A stretch of 64,000 nucleotides of DNA from Haematobia irritans (taxonomy: Eukaryota; Arthropoda; Insecta; Diptera; Muscidae). The stretch lies in assembly GCF_050003625.1 (NCBI RefSeq), contig NC_134398.1:67340891-67404890 (forward strand), given 5' to 3'. A program made the position numbers and the translations under genes. The notes below the pieces were generated by a model. It saw only the letters and a program-made list of their open reading frames with translations, had not been told where the DNA came from and did no database searches. Below, in pieces: positions 26,073-37,336 of this stretch (position 1 is its first letter; the number at the start of each line of letters is the position of its first letter).

Positions 26073-27031
26073 CACGCTCACAAAAAATCGCTTCTGTAAC
26101 ATATACTCCCAAACATATTTTGCTTCAAGCATATACATTTTTGGGTATTGCCCAAACATTTATATATTTGATCTCTTCCAATATATAATATGTTTGAAAG
26201 CATATTGGTCTAAACAATATATGTTTGGGTAGTCTAAGTTCCAAACATTTTGTATTTTTGCATCCAAATTCAATAATGTTGTCTTCCAAAAAACAATATG
26301 TTATTATATGAACATATAATATGTTTGGAAGCATTTTGCACCCAAAATTATTATATGCTTAAAAAAAATTCTCAAAATTTTATTTATTTATTTATATATT
26401 TACAATCATAATGAATTATGAAAATAAGCAGGTAATATACGTGCTAACAACATAGGTTTTCGACCTGAATGCTCAAAATTTTGTTTCTGTCCAATTGTAT
26501 ATTCCCCCACATCTTTCTCACTTCCACGAGATTTTTTAGTTTTTAGCACCTTTTTCTGTAATACAAACATTGTTGAAGAAATTATTCAATTGTATGATTT
26601 TTTTTATTTTAATTTTACCTTTTGCCGGACGGGGATTCGAAAAGCGGACCACACAGTTTGTAAGGATCAAAGAAGTAGCTAATCAATTGCCCAAGGAAAA
26701 ATAAAATGTTAATTTTGTAATAACAAGCAACAACCACCAACTTAATTCAATATCGCTCCCTGTTAAATAGCGCTCCAAGCTACTAAACACATATATGTTT
26801 ATAGGCTATTTCTAAATTAATATATGTTTGCATCCAAGCATATTATATTTACAAACATTTTATGTCCCAAACATGATATGTTCTAACATATTAACATATA
26901 TGCCCCAAACATGTTATGCTATTTTATGAACATTATATGCTTGCACTCAAAAATATTGTGTTTAAAAATTTGTGTTCCAAACATATAATGTTTATAGCCA
27001 AACATATGAGAAACAGTCTTTTTCATCCGTG
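26073..27031 (+). mobile_element. Y2: CAC...GTG element inserted in the SINE
   Basis: This 959-bp copy runs from cacgctcacaaaaaatcgc to 'tttttcatccgtg' and closely resembles Y1. It is flanked by 'tg' at 26071-26072 and 27032-27033. Removing it with one 'tg' restores the SINE text 'aaagtggtttcac'. The interior repeats 'ccaaacatat'-type motifs and carries a minus-strand tRNA-like module. Confidence 0.8.
26622..26693 (-). repeat. tRNA-like module in Y2
   Basis: Complement of 'gccggacggggattcgaa'. It carries the same B-box-containing module as Y1 at 14371, with small differences. Degenerate and repeat-borne. Confidence 0.55.
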
Positions 27032-28129
27032 TGGTTTCACTGTAATGTGGAACGCCGTTCGGACTCGGCTATAAAAAGGAGGTCCCTTGTCATTAAGCTT
27101 AACATGGAATCGGGTAGCACTCAGTGATAAGAGAGAAGTTCACCACTGTGGTATCACAATGGAGCCTAAGTGAGCCTGATACATCGGACTGCCACCTAAC
27201 CTAACCTATCACCAACTATTCCCTTGACCATAGAAAAGTATTAGAGTTGCCAAGTTTCTATCTTTGATGTATATTTTTATACCCTCTACCATAGGATGGG
27301 GGTATATTAACTTTGTCATTTCGTTTGTAACACATCGAAATATTGCTCTAAGACCCCATAAAGTATATATATTCTGGGTCGTGATGAAATTCTGAGTCGA
27401 TCTAAACATGTCCGTCCGTCTGTTGAAATCACGCTTCCGAACAAAACAAGCTATGGAAACTTGGCACAAGTAGTTGTTATTGATGTAGGTCGGATGGTAT
27501 TGCAAATGGGCCATATCGGACCACTTTTACGTATAGTCCTCATATAAACCGACGCTCAGATTTAGCTTGCGGAGCCTCTTGGAGAAGCAAAATTCATCCG
27601 ATCTGGAAATTTGGTACATGGTGTTATTATATGGTCCCTAATAACCATGCAAAAATTGGTCCATATCGGTCCATAATTATATATAGCCCCCATATAAACC
27701 GATCCCCAGATTTGGCTTGCTGAGTCTCTACGAGAAACAAATTTCATAAATGGTACATTCATATTCATATATGGTACATGATGTAAGTATATGGTCTTTA
27801 ACAACTGTGCAAAAATTAGTCCACATCAGTCCATAATTATATATAGCCCTCATATGAACCGATCCGATTTGGCTTGCGTGGTTTCTAAGAGAAGTCAATT
27901 TCATCCGATCCGGCTGAAATTTAGTACATGGTGTTATTATATGGTCTCTAATAACCACGCAAAAATTGTCCACATCGGTCCATAATTATATATAGCCCTC
28001 ATATAAACCGATCTCCAGATTTGAACTCCGGAGCCACATGGATGAGCAAAATTCATCCGATTCAGTTGAAATTTGGTACGTGGTCCATATCGGTTCATAA
28101 TCATGGTTGCCACTCGAGCCAAAAATAAT

Positions 28130-28253
28130 CTACCAAAATTTTATTTTTATAGAAAACATTGTCAAAATATTATTTCTATAGAAAATTTTGTCAAAATGTT
28201 ATTTCTATAGAAATTTTTTTTTCCAAATTTTGCTTGTCAAAATTTTATTTCTA
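28130..28253. repeat. 29-bp minisatellite, short array
   Basis: Units of the type 'tttctatagaaaattttgtc' plus 'aaaatttta', about four copies, follow the phrase 'ggttgccactcgagcc'. The array is truncated by V2, which inserted within a unit. The same minisatellite is longer at 42595-43040. Confidence 0.85.
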
Positions 28254-29213
28254 CACAGAAAAAAATGTGTCTCGTAAATTTAAGAAGATTTTTACAATAA
28301 TTTATTACAAGAATTTTCCAGAATTTTAGTTCATTTTTCGTATCTTTAACGAAAATTAACTACTCGAAAGGAAATTTTACAAATTTTAAGTAGCAATCGT
28401 TTAGTTCATAGCCTACAAAATACGATGGAAATTGCCTTAAAAATTTTCTTAACTGGTAGTTGATAATTCTTTCGTCATACTATAAAACTACTTATGAAAT
28501 GTAAAATACTTTCTAAGTAATAAGTGTAATTTACTATAAAGAGTTTTTGTATGAGAAAATATTTTTTTACGAAAATTGAACTTGAAAGCGGATTGCAATT
28601 TCTTACTGGCAATTCCTATAGTTAATAATAGTTGGTACAATATTTCTCAATGAAATATTTTTAGTTCACATGTAGTTAAATTTATAGACATTTTCGTCAA
28701 AAATGGGTAGATATCACTTCATGAAGTTTTTGCTAAGTTTAAGTTAAACGTTTCATCGTTCTTATACTGATATGCATTTAAGAGTATTGTTTTTAGAGTA
28801 AATTGTGGACAGATGCGATGAACTAATGCATAGTACAGAGATCTTTCTCGACAAAGTGGAATATGTTTAATGTAAAGATGCACGCAAAGAAAAAAAACGT
28901 TTGGAAAACGTGTACCGAAAACGTTTTTCTTTTGTCAGAGTTTTTTGAATTGCTTCGAAAATTTTAAACTTTTATCGCCAAAAAAATTCGTTTGTTACAA
29001 AATTTTTATTTTTTCAATAAAAAAAGTCATTTTTGAAACAACAACATAGTCCATTTCGTTTATATCAAACGCTGTTCTTTTCAGACTTTAGGTCTTTAAT
29101 AAGACACATTTTACAGTTCAAAATTTAATATACTACAATGTAATGTTGATCATTTTTTCGGAATCTTCCGAACATATCTGGAATATATGTAAAAAAAAAA
29201 ACAAAAAAAAAAA

Positions 29214-29290
29214 CTTCGGTCGAAGCAGGGATCGAACCCACGACCCTTGCCATGCAAGTCAGACGTAGCAACCACTGCTCCACGGTGCCA
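29214..29290 (-). repeat. tRNA-like module (SINE-head type) in W
   Basis: The complement reads 'gagcagtggttgctacg' ... 'gggttcgatccctgcttcg', with a strong B-box gttcgatcc. It resembles the SINE head at 25910 in its 'tgcttcgacc' end. Confidence 0.65.
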
Positions 29291-29397
29291 AACTAAATGT
29301 TTGTTTCTGTTAAATAAACTTTGTTTATTCGGTTCGTGGGCGCCGCAAGCTATGCTATATAAATATAACTTATATGGATATTTATCTATTGATGACC

Positions 29398-29476
29398 GTA
29401 ACAGGTACATAGCTCAGTGGTTAGTGTGTTGGCTTACAAAGTGCATGGTCCGCGGTTCGATTCTCCGTCCAGGCGA
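29398..29476 (+). repeat. tRNA-like module in W, plus strand
   Basis: A tRNA-like D-arm 'tagctcagtggttagtg' and B-box 'gcggttcgattctccg' are visible. It is the homologue of the minus-strand modules in Y1 and Y2. It ends in 'aggcgaaaggtaaaa'. The acceptor stem does not pair well, so I do not call a tRNA gene. Confidence 0.6.
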
Positions 29477-31657
29477 AAGGTAAAAAAATTTTAAAAATTT
29501 ATAAAATCGTATAATTTCGTCTACATTGTTGTATTACAGGAAAAGGTGTTAAGAACTAAAAATCCTCGTGGATGTGAGAAATATGTGAGGGAAAATGCAA
29601 TTAGCAAGAAAACAATGTTTTTTTTTTTTTAGTTTGTCTTTATGAAATTAATTTTACATCCTGGAAAAGAATAAACGTTTATCACAAAAAGTATATACTT
29701 TTCTTCCAAATACACTTCCTTACAGCGAAAAGCAAATGAGAAACGAACTTTGTTTGTCTAAAATTTCGTTTGGGAGGAAAGAATTATTTTTTTGCGTGTG
29801 ATGTTACTTGAAATTTTTTTTGAGAGTGAGAGCATGCAATGCAATAATGAGAAATGGTAGCGAGTGATGGGGATGTTGTGTATATCTGAGCGTGGGGTTG
29901 TTTTTATTTTTGTTGTTTCAGTGGTTTGTGTGTGTGTGTTTATTATTCGCGAATGGTTTATTTGTCTGGATGAGGTGTTGTTTTCAATGAAGGCACATGT
30001 GTTTTTGTTGTTGTAAAAATGTTTTGGTTTTGATTGGTTTTGTTTGGCATGCTTCAGTTGTATAGTTGGCGTTGGCGTGGGCTGTTGCACCTTTTTAGCA
30101 CGTATATAACAAGGGAATATAAAGGTATGGAATATTTTGGTTTTTTGAGGCATATATTGGAGTTTGTTTATTAAAACTTTTAAATGAAAGTTATTAATAT
30201 TTTAGCGATGAGGTGTACAATGGCGAAGTGATGATCGGTAGCTTAGAAAAAAGTTATTAAGAATGTTCAATATTTAGGAAAAAATGCTGAAATGGAAAGT
30301 ATATTGAAATTGTTTTATCTAATTTAATTTTTATTATTCAATGTAAAAAATAAATATTCAATTTCAGAGTAACTCCAGATGAATTTGGAAAATTGTTTGT
30401 TACACCTCAGCGTATAGTTTAATCATAAATAGGTAAGTGTTCTTTTTTCAATGTGGTTTTCTTTCAAAAATAATATTCTTTATGTATGTAATATAAAAAA
30501 TAAATATTTAATTTCAGAGTAACCCCAAATGAATTTCGATAACTTTTTAACCCCAGCGTACATTGTAATAAAGAATTGGTAAGATTTATACTAAAACTTT
30601 GTCTTTCTTTTAACAAGAATATTTATTGTATTATGTCCTTCACATCGATAACAACACAATTTTATGAGTTCATATATTACTTAATTCATTATTTCTCTAA
30701 TTGTTTCATGTACAAACTTTATGAGGTACGTTTATCTAAGAAAATTTGAATTCCTTACACCATTTAATAAAACGCCCCCAAATATAGTAAGTTACAAGCT
30801 AATTTAAAGAGCTAAAAAATTATTTTTTATTACATGCTAATTTTTAACAATTTTCTTTATTCCTTCCATTTTTTCAGCAAGATATGTGAAAAATATACTT
30901 ACGATGAATAAAAAACTAAGGAAAAGTCAAAATGTCCATAAAGCGAGTTAAAATAAACTACTTCCTTGTTCCACGTGGTCATAATTTTTATTCACAAAAA
31001 CATTGTATTAAGAACTTTCATCATAAGTTTTTATAATAAAGTACTTTTGCTTAAAGAAAGTTTAATTTTATTGTATGAAAATTTTCATAATAGTAAAACG
31101 GTTTGTTGTTCCTTTAATTATTTAATTTCTCTGTACTGTGGAATGATTGATTTAAAAATAGTTTAGTCGTCGACATTTTAAAGAGACTGTTAACCAATTT
31201 TTATTATCGGGTTTGCCAAAAAATAAGCAAGTAAACCAAAATAATACTGACTTTTTAACTTGGTAGGGGTATGTAAATCTTATGGTGTTGTAAAAATGAA
31301 CTAAAATATAATGTTATGGATTAACTAAAATTTAAGAGAATTATAAACTTCACAAGTTGAAAAAAATCTTAAGGGCTAAATCATGGTCAATATTACTACA
31401 GTTTAGTTCATTTTGCAATGGAAAAGGGTTCACTGTTTTTTCAGTGTATAGAAACTTTAAACTTTATTATATACGTATTTAATCGGCCTTTTTAGTTTAA
31501 TATATACCACGTATGGACTATGTGCTATATATTACGGAGTTAGGAAGTTTTAAGATACCTTGCCATCGGCAAGTGTTACCGCAACCCAAGTAATTCGATT
31601 GTGGATGACAGTCTTCAGTATAAGTTTCTACGCAATCCATGGTGGAGGGTACAAAAG

Positions 31658-31787
31658 CTTAAATTTGTCGAAAAATATTTACTTATTTTTGTGAAATCCA
31701 CGTAACATCTGCGTTTGTAATATACTTTGGGTAAAATTTTCTGAAATTAACCAAAACTGTCCTTCTTGGTTCATTGTTTTTTGAGTG
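31658..31787 (+). mobile_element. Right-end fragment of the 18171-type CAC element
   Basis: Text from 'taaatttgtcgaaaaatatt' to 'cattgttttttgagtg' matches the right half of 18171-18664. It is followed by 'ca'. The left half is absent. Confidence 0.55.
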
Positions 31788-32654
31788 CAGACAATTATTT
31801 TTACTAATTTGGTCACTACAATATAATCAGCTCCATCCGAAATTAACTCTTCCTTACTTGTTTGATTGCTTTAGTGCTTATCCCGTAACACCTGAAACCG
31901 AAAATTGTCCATTAGCTCAGATTATTTATTTATTTATTTTTAGCTTTTAAAATTTCATATATAATTGCAAGCACTTTGAAACCTCAATAAATAAACCAAA
32001 GAGACCAGCATGCATTAAAATTCGAATTTGCACATATTCGTTTCTGTTTGTTAAATATTTCACATTAAAATGGCAATAATTGAAAATTGGTTATTGTGTG
32101 GTTATTTGAACATGCAAATTAGCCAAAGCCAAATTTTTTTCCTATATCAATAAAACTTTGTGCTCCTTTTGTGTCTAGGGTGGGATGCTTTGTTTTAAAT
32201 GAAATTTACAACCGATATTTATTCAAGCGATTAGCTGGTTGAGCTCTCTCCCTCCCTCACATGGAACCTGAATAAAAACAAATCAAATATTTATTATGGT
32301 CATGAGGGAATATAAACCGTAGCAAACCATATCAAACCAAACCAAAACAAAATCAAATTGAAATGAAATGAAACCTGACCAGAACTTAAAATCGCAAATA
32401 AATACCGCCATCAGCACCAGCAACTCAACGACCACCAGCATTAACAATGCCACAGTCAAACCGAAAAATCTGAACAATTGAAATTATGAACACGTATTAG
32501 CGTCAATTGTGCGGTATGCATAGTGAACAATTGAGTGCTGTGTACGAAGATGCCAGATTTTTTTGGGGAATTTCTACAGCAATATGTGAAGTTAGATACA
32601 AATCTATTGGAACATAATGACAACCTGATTCTCTTCAAAAGAGGCGTGACAGAA
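31788..32654. other. Intergenic DNA, no gene seen
   Basis: Mostly AT-rich, with a more balanced stretch at 32320-32470 rich in 'aaccaaa' and 'ccagca' words. I see no repeat termini. The minus-strand hydrophobic frame at 32283-32477 reads as low-complexity (L, V, F rich) and lacks supporting signals. Confidence 0.4.
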
Positions 32655-32987
32655 ATATTGGTCCTCGTCCCCTTATAAATGTGTCCGGCTGGACTTACGG
32701 TCGTATGTTCTTCTTATACAATGTACCACACAGTGCAACAGGATCTTATAACTTAGTGTATATGTTTGCAACACCCAGAATGAGTCGATATACACCATGG
32801 TATTTTTGGCAATAATGCTCAGGTTCGGCCCCTGAGTCGATCTAGTCATGTCCATTCGTCCGTCTGTCAATTTCAAATGTAGCACAAGTATCTATCTCTA
32901 AATTTTGCACAAGAAGTACAACTGAAAGTGTCATAAATTTTGCAAAATTTGGTTGCCATCGCTTCAGATTTAGATATAGCTCCCACT
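32655..32987 (-). mobile_element. DINE-1-like fragments, reversed
   Basis: 'ccggctggacttacggtcgt' at 32686 is the complement of the family's 5' GC hairpin region. From about 32720 a piece of another copy begins with 'ggatcttataacttagtgta' and 'catgtccattcgtccgtctg'. The second piece is repeated at 33612-33900. Confidence 0.5.
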
Positions 32988-33611
32988 CTGAAAAAAATAT
33001 TTACGCGATATCAAAAATTAGGCAACCTAAATTTTAGGATGCCCAATTATCAAATTTATTAATGACAAATTTCTTTAAAATAATGAAATATTAATTAAAA
33101 AAAAGCTTATAATCTTTGGTTAAAAAATATTTTATTAAATTTAGGACACAACTTTTGGGAATTTGCGTACCTTCGTCAAAGTCGTATGTCTTTGAAGTAA
33201 GGAAAATTTTCCTTAAAGTTGTTAAATTCACCGAAATATTAAATCTTTAAATTTAAGATAAAAACATTTCAAATTAGGCTAAGAATTATTTTAGGGATTT
33301 AGCATCTTTGGTATAAAGTTTTTTGTTTTGTTTTTGGAATCACGGAAATAATTTTTTACTTTGAAGTATCCGTTATAATTTGGATTTTTAAACTGGCATT
33401 TGTTTGTAGCTTTATTAATATAATGCAAAAAGAGAATGAAAATTCAATAAATGAGATCTGTACCCTAATTTTTATTTTATTGATCCTAGATATAAAGCCA
33501 TATAGGCCGCTAAGAAATGTATTTATTTTAAAGAAGTCGCATCTTTGGCTCGGAATCAACACCAATATACTTAAGTGAAGGTAAAAATCGTTGAAGTAAA
33601 CTTTTGCGTAT
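32988..33611 (-). mobile_element. 36906-type CAC element, reversed copy
   Basis: The segment resembles the complement of 36906-37334: 'ctgaaaaaaatatttacg' on the left, then 'atccgttataatttgg', 'ctaagaaatgtatttatttt' and 'ggctcggaatcaacacc', ending in 'aagtaaacttttgcg'. The terminal CAC and GTG are imperfect. Confidence 0.55.
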
Positions 33612-35260
33612 ACCACGCGCAACACTGTGGAACAGGATCTTATAAGTTAATGTATATATTTGCAACACCCAGAAGGAGTCGATATACACACATGGTTTCT
33701 TTGGCAATAATGCTCAGGTTCGGGCCCTGAGTCGATTCAGTCATGTCCATTCGTCCGTCTGCCTATTTCAAATTTAGCACAAAGAAGTACAAGAAGTACA
33801 ACTGAAAATGAAAATGTCATAAATTATGCCAAATTTGGTTGAAATCGGTTCAGATATAGATATATCTCCCATATGTAGCTTTCGCCCGATTTACACTCAC
33901 ATGACCACTGAGGCCAATTTTTAACTCCGATTTAGTTGAAATTTTGCACAGGGAGTAGAATTAGCATTGTAGGTATGCGTGCCAAATTTAGTTGAAATCG
34001 GTTTAGATTTAGATATAGCTCCCATATATATGTTTTTCTGATTTCGACAAAAATGATCAAAATACCAACATTTTCCTTGTAAAATCGCCACTGCTTAGTC
34101 GAAAAGTTGTAAAAATGACTCTAATTTTCCTAAACTTCTAATACATATATATCGAGCGATAAATCATAAATAAACTTTTGCGAAGTTTCCTTAAAATTGC
34201 TTCAGATTTAAATGTTTCTCATATTTTTTTACTAACATTGTGTTCCACCCTAGTGCATTAGCCGACTTTAATTATTAGTCTATAGATTTTGTGGAAGTCT
34301 ATCAAATTCTGTCCAGATCGAGTGATATTTAAATGCATGTATTTGGGACAAACCTTTATATATAGCCCCCAATACATTTGACGGATGTGATATGGTATCG
34401 AATTTAGATCTACAAACCCTGCCAACATTTTTTGAATTTGGGGGCGCTTCTGAGAATCCCTACTACGTCGAAAACAATCATATACGACATCAAAAACTCG
34501 TCGGAAAAGCGCCGTCACTATTGAGAAGTTGTACCACGCCAAGTTACTACGAAAAAGTTTCTCATCAGTGCAATTATTAGGTGCCTATTTAGATCAATTT
34601 CGAAGGACGCCAATAAGAACCCCTGCAAACTATCAGAAAAAGTGCATTTTAAGGTAATTGTAGAGGAATCATTGTGGTCAAGTAAAACACGATTGTGTAG
34701 ATGTTTATTGATTTGATTAAACATTTATAATTTCTTATAAATATAACATTTTTCGGTTTATCTAATCACATTTAACATAATATTTTACATTAATAAAAGA
34801 ATGATGTTGAGTTTTAAGTAGCAAGTTACATATTGCAGCGTCTATCAGCCAGTTTGTTTATTTTCGATGGAGACAGCGTGCCTGGAAAATATTTGAAAAA
34901 CGATCACTTTATTCTATTTGGAAAGTCGAAAATTGTTCACCATATACCCTTCACAATTTTAAGCATAATATCTACGTTTTCAGAACTTTATTTTCGTTTT
35001 TATTTAAATAAAATATAACAAGCTGGTTGCGTTTGGCGTTTCACAAAAAATAAAATGGCTCTTCTAACAGTAGTGAGGGCAAAATACTTTCATGTACTTT
35101 TTGATATGCTTCCCCCATCACAGTTAGCGATGGTTGTGGTGACATTTACGAGTCTGTGGTAGCGATGAGGATGAAATGGAACTTTGAAATGCTGGCGGGG
35201 AAGTGGTGCATGGTATTATATAGTCGGCCCCGCCCTACTTTAGACTTTCCTTACTTGTTT
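33612..35260 (-). mobile_element. DINE-1-like element, reversed, split by a CCC element
   Basis: The right end shows the complement of the 5' end ('agtcggccccgcccta', 'ctttccttacttgttt'). The left part contains 'catgtccattcgtccgtctg' and units with 'ggccaatttttaactccgat', complementary to copies A and B. An insertion lies at 34417-35200. Confidence 0.7.
34417..35200. mobile_element. CCC...GGG element inserted in a DINE-like element
   Basis: The left end is ccctgccaacatttt, and the reverse complement of the right end is ccccgccagcatttc. It is flanked by 'aa' at 34415-34416 and 35201-35202. The intact host text, complement of copy A near 7290, reads 'ctacaaagtggtgca', so the insertion duplicated 2 bp. 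The 784-bp interior has no recognisable ORF. The left 150 bp have more balanced composition. Confidence 0.75.
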
Positions 35261-35365
35261 TTTTGATATATTAAGTAAAGTTTCATTAATTTTGAGACCG
35301 TCCATATATATTAGTTAAAAAAAATCATAATTTAACAACAAGTATTAACGAAAACAATATAGATG

Positions 35366-36889
35366 TGGGGTATATTAACTTTGTCATTCCGTTTTTAACA
35401 CATCGAAATATTGCTCTAAGACCCCATAAAGTATATATTCTGGGTGTGGTGAAATTCTGATTCGATCTGAGCATGTCCATCCGTCCGTCCGTCTGTTGAA
35501 ATCACGCTAACTTCCGAACGAAACAAGCTATCGACTTGAAACTTGGCACAAGTAGTTGTTATTGATGGAGGTCGGATGGTATTGCAAATGGGCCATATCG
35601 GTTCACTTTTACGTATAGCCCCCATATAAACGAACCCCCAAATTTAGCTTGCGAATCCTTTAAGCGAAGCAAATTTCATCCGATCCGGCTGAAATTTGGT
35701 ACATGGTATTAGTATATGGTCTCTAATAACCATGCAAAAATTGGTCCACATCGGTACATAATTACATATAGCCCCCATATAAACCGATCCCCCGATCTGG
35801 TTTGCGGAGCCTCTAAGAGAAGCAAATGTCATCCGATCCGGCTGAAATTTGGTACATGATGTAAGTATGTGGTCTCTAATGACCATGCAAAAATTGGTCA
35901 ACATCGGTCCATAATTATATATAGCCGCCATATAAACCGATCACCAGATTTGACTTCTGGAGCCTCTTGGAAGACCAAAATTCATCTGATTCAGTTCAAA
36001 TTTGATACGTGGTGTTAATATATGGCCTCAAACACCCATGCAAAAATTGGTCGAAATCGGTCCATAATTATATACAGGCCGATCCCCAAATTTGACCTCC
36101 GGAGGCCCTTGGAAGAGCAAAATTCACCCGATTCGGTTGAAATTTGGTACGTGATGTTAGTATATTAGTATTAGTATCCAACAACCGTGCAGGAATTGGT
36201 TCATATCAGTCCGTAATTATATATAGCTCCCATATAATCCGATCCCCAGATTTGACCTCCGGTGCCTTATGGAGAAGCAAAATACATCCGATCTGGTTGA
36301 AATTTGGTAAGTGGTGGCAGTATATGATATTTAACAACCATGCTAAAAGTGGTCCATATCAGTCCATAATCATATATAGCCCCCATATAAACCGATCCCG
36401 AGATTTGGTTTTGGAGCTTCTTGGAGAAGCAAATTTTATCCGAGACAGTTGAAATTTGGTACATTGTGCTAGTATATGGCCGTTAACAACCATGCCTAAC
36501 TACGTCCATATCGGTCTATAGTTGTATATAGCCCTCAGATAAATCGATCCCCAATCACACAAAAATTGGTCCATATCAACTTCATAATTGTATATAGCCC
36601 TCACATAAGCGACCCCCATATTTCAATTCTGGCTCTCTACGTATCGTGCAAAAAGTCCATATCGATTCGTAATTATTTGTAGACTTACCTATACATAACA
36701 TTTTCGTCTAATATACACCACGTATGGACTAACTCACAATTTAGAAAACGATGTTAAGAAGTTTTAAGATACCACAACCAAAGTAATTCGATTGTGGATG
36801 ACATTCTTTCGTAGAAGTTTCTACGCTATCCATGGTGGAGGGTACATAAGATACGGCCTGGCCGGACTTACGGCCGTACATATTTGTTT
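35366..36889 (-). mobile_element. DINE-1-like element, reversed, with about six tandem units
   Basis: The left side starts inside the 3' hairpin ('gatgtggggtatattaac'). Then follow 'catgtccatccgtccgtccg', about six units marked by 'atagcccccatataaaccga', and the 5' GC hairpin 'acggcctggccggacttacg' at the right. The small frames that read 'MGAIYNYG...' are by-products of the units. Confidence 0.75.
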
Positions 36890-36905
36890 GGCCTAATATA
36901 TACCA

Positions 36906-37334
36906 CACTCAAAAAAAGTTTACTTGGATTCAAAGATTTTGATCTTCCCTTAAGGATTTTGGTATTGATTCCGAGCCAAAGATGTGGATTCTTTAAAATA
37001 AAGAAATTTTTTAGCGACCTATCTGGCTTTAAATCTAGGACCAGTAAAATTAAAATTTAGATACAAATTTCATTTATCAAATTTTCATTCTCTTTTCGTA
37101 GTACACACATATGCCAGTTAAAAAATCCAAATTATAACGGATACTTCAATGTAAATTTTTTTTTTCAAATTTACAAAAACTTAATGAAAAAAATGTTTGA
37201 AGCAAAGATTATAGACTTTAATTTAATTAAAATGTCATTATGTTAAAGAAATTTTTCCTTAATATTTTGTATATTTTGCATTTTAAAATTTAGATTGCGC
37301 AATCTTTAATATCACGTAAATATTTTTTTCAGTG
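36906..37334 (+). mobile_element. CAC...GTG MITE, 429 bp
   Basis: The ends are cactcaaaaaaagtttac and 'cgtaaatatttttttcagtg', flanked by 'ca' at 36904-36905 and 37335-37336. Excision restores 'ataccacgta', as in related DINE 5' regions ('ataccacgtatgg'). Relatives lie at 32988-33611, 37441-37670 and 56834-57571. Confidence 0.75.
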
Positions 37335-37336
37335 CA

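Larger units (their letters stand above)
25907..27206 (+). mobile_element. tRNA-derived SINE, split by a CAC element
   Basis: The head is tRNA-like, with A-box tagtgcaatgg and B-box gttcgattcc (near 25976). The body contains 'gaacgccgttcggactcgg' and 'ggaggtcccttgtcattaa', and the tail ends 'cacctaacctaacc'. A target duplication of 15 bp flanks it: tatcactaactattc at 25892-25906 and tatcaccaactattc at 27207-27221, one mismatch. Excluding the insert at 26073-27031 the SINE is about 340 bp. I recall this SINE as widespread in higher flies, from memory of the family. Confidence 0.8.
28881..29798 (-). mobile_element. W: CAC...GTG element with two tRNA-like modules
   Basis: The ends are cacgcaaagaaaaaaaacg, and reversed, cacgcaaaaaaataattc. 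It is flanked by 'tg' at 28879-28880 and 29799-29800. V1 has the empty site, whose complement reads 'aaagatgatgttac'. The 918-bp interior carries two tRNA-like modules in opposite orientation. It is related to the right-hand part of Y3 (50.9-51.5 kb), including the phrase 'gctatgctatataaat'. Confidence 0.8.
28254..31446 (-). mobile_element. V2: reversed copy of V1, containing W
   Basis: The ends are cacagaaaaaaatgtgtctc and '...cactgttttttcagtg', which are the V1 ends in reverse. It is flanked by 'ta' at 28252-28253 and 31447-31448. Excision restores the minisatellite unit 'atttctatagaaa'. It lacks Z and the DINE-like insert of V1, and so provides the empty site for Z. It contains W at 28881-29798. 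Internal tandem units with 'cttaccaattct' are fewer than in V1. No transposase. Confidence 0.8.
27277..31657 (-). mobile_element. DINE-1-like element split by V2
   Basis: The 3' hairpin lies at the left ('tataccctctaccatagg' then 'atgggggtata'). Next come the block 'gagtcgatctaaacatgtcc' and several units with 'cataattatatatagcccc'. The 29-bp minisatellite starts near 28130. After V2 the element resumes at 31449 and runs to the 5' region 'ccatggtggagggtacaaa'. The extreme 5' end is missing, cut at a fragment of the 18171-type element. Confidence 0.75.

Noticed and set aside
29398..29476. Possible functional tRNA gene
   Set aside because: A- and B-box-like segments are good, but the acceptor and anticodon stems pair poorly, and the module recurs inside several copies of a transposable element.
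32283..32477. Hydrophobic minus-strand frame that could be a small membrane protein
   Set aside because: It is low-complexity, arising from 'aaaccaaa' repeats, and lacks splice signals, supporting neighbours or any recognisable motif.
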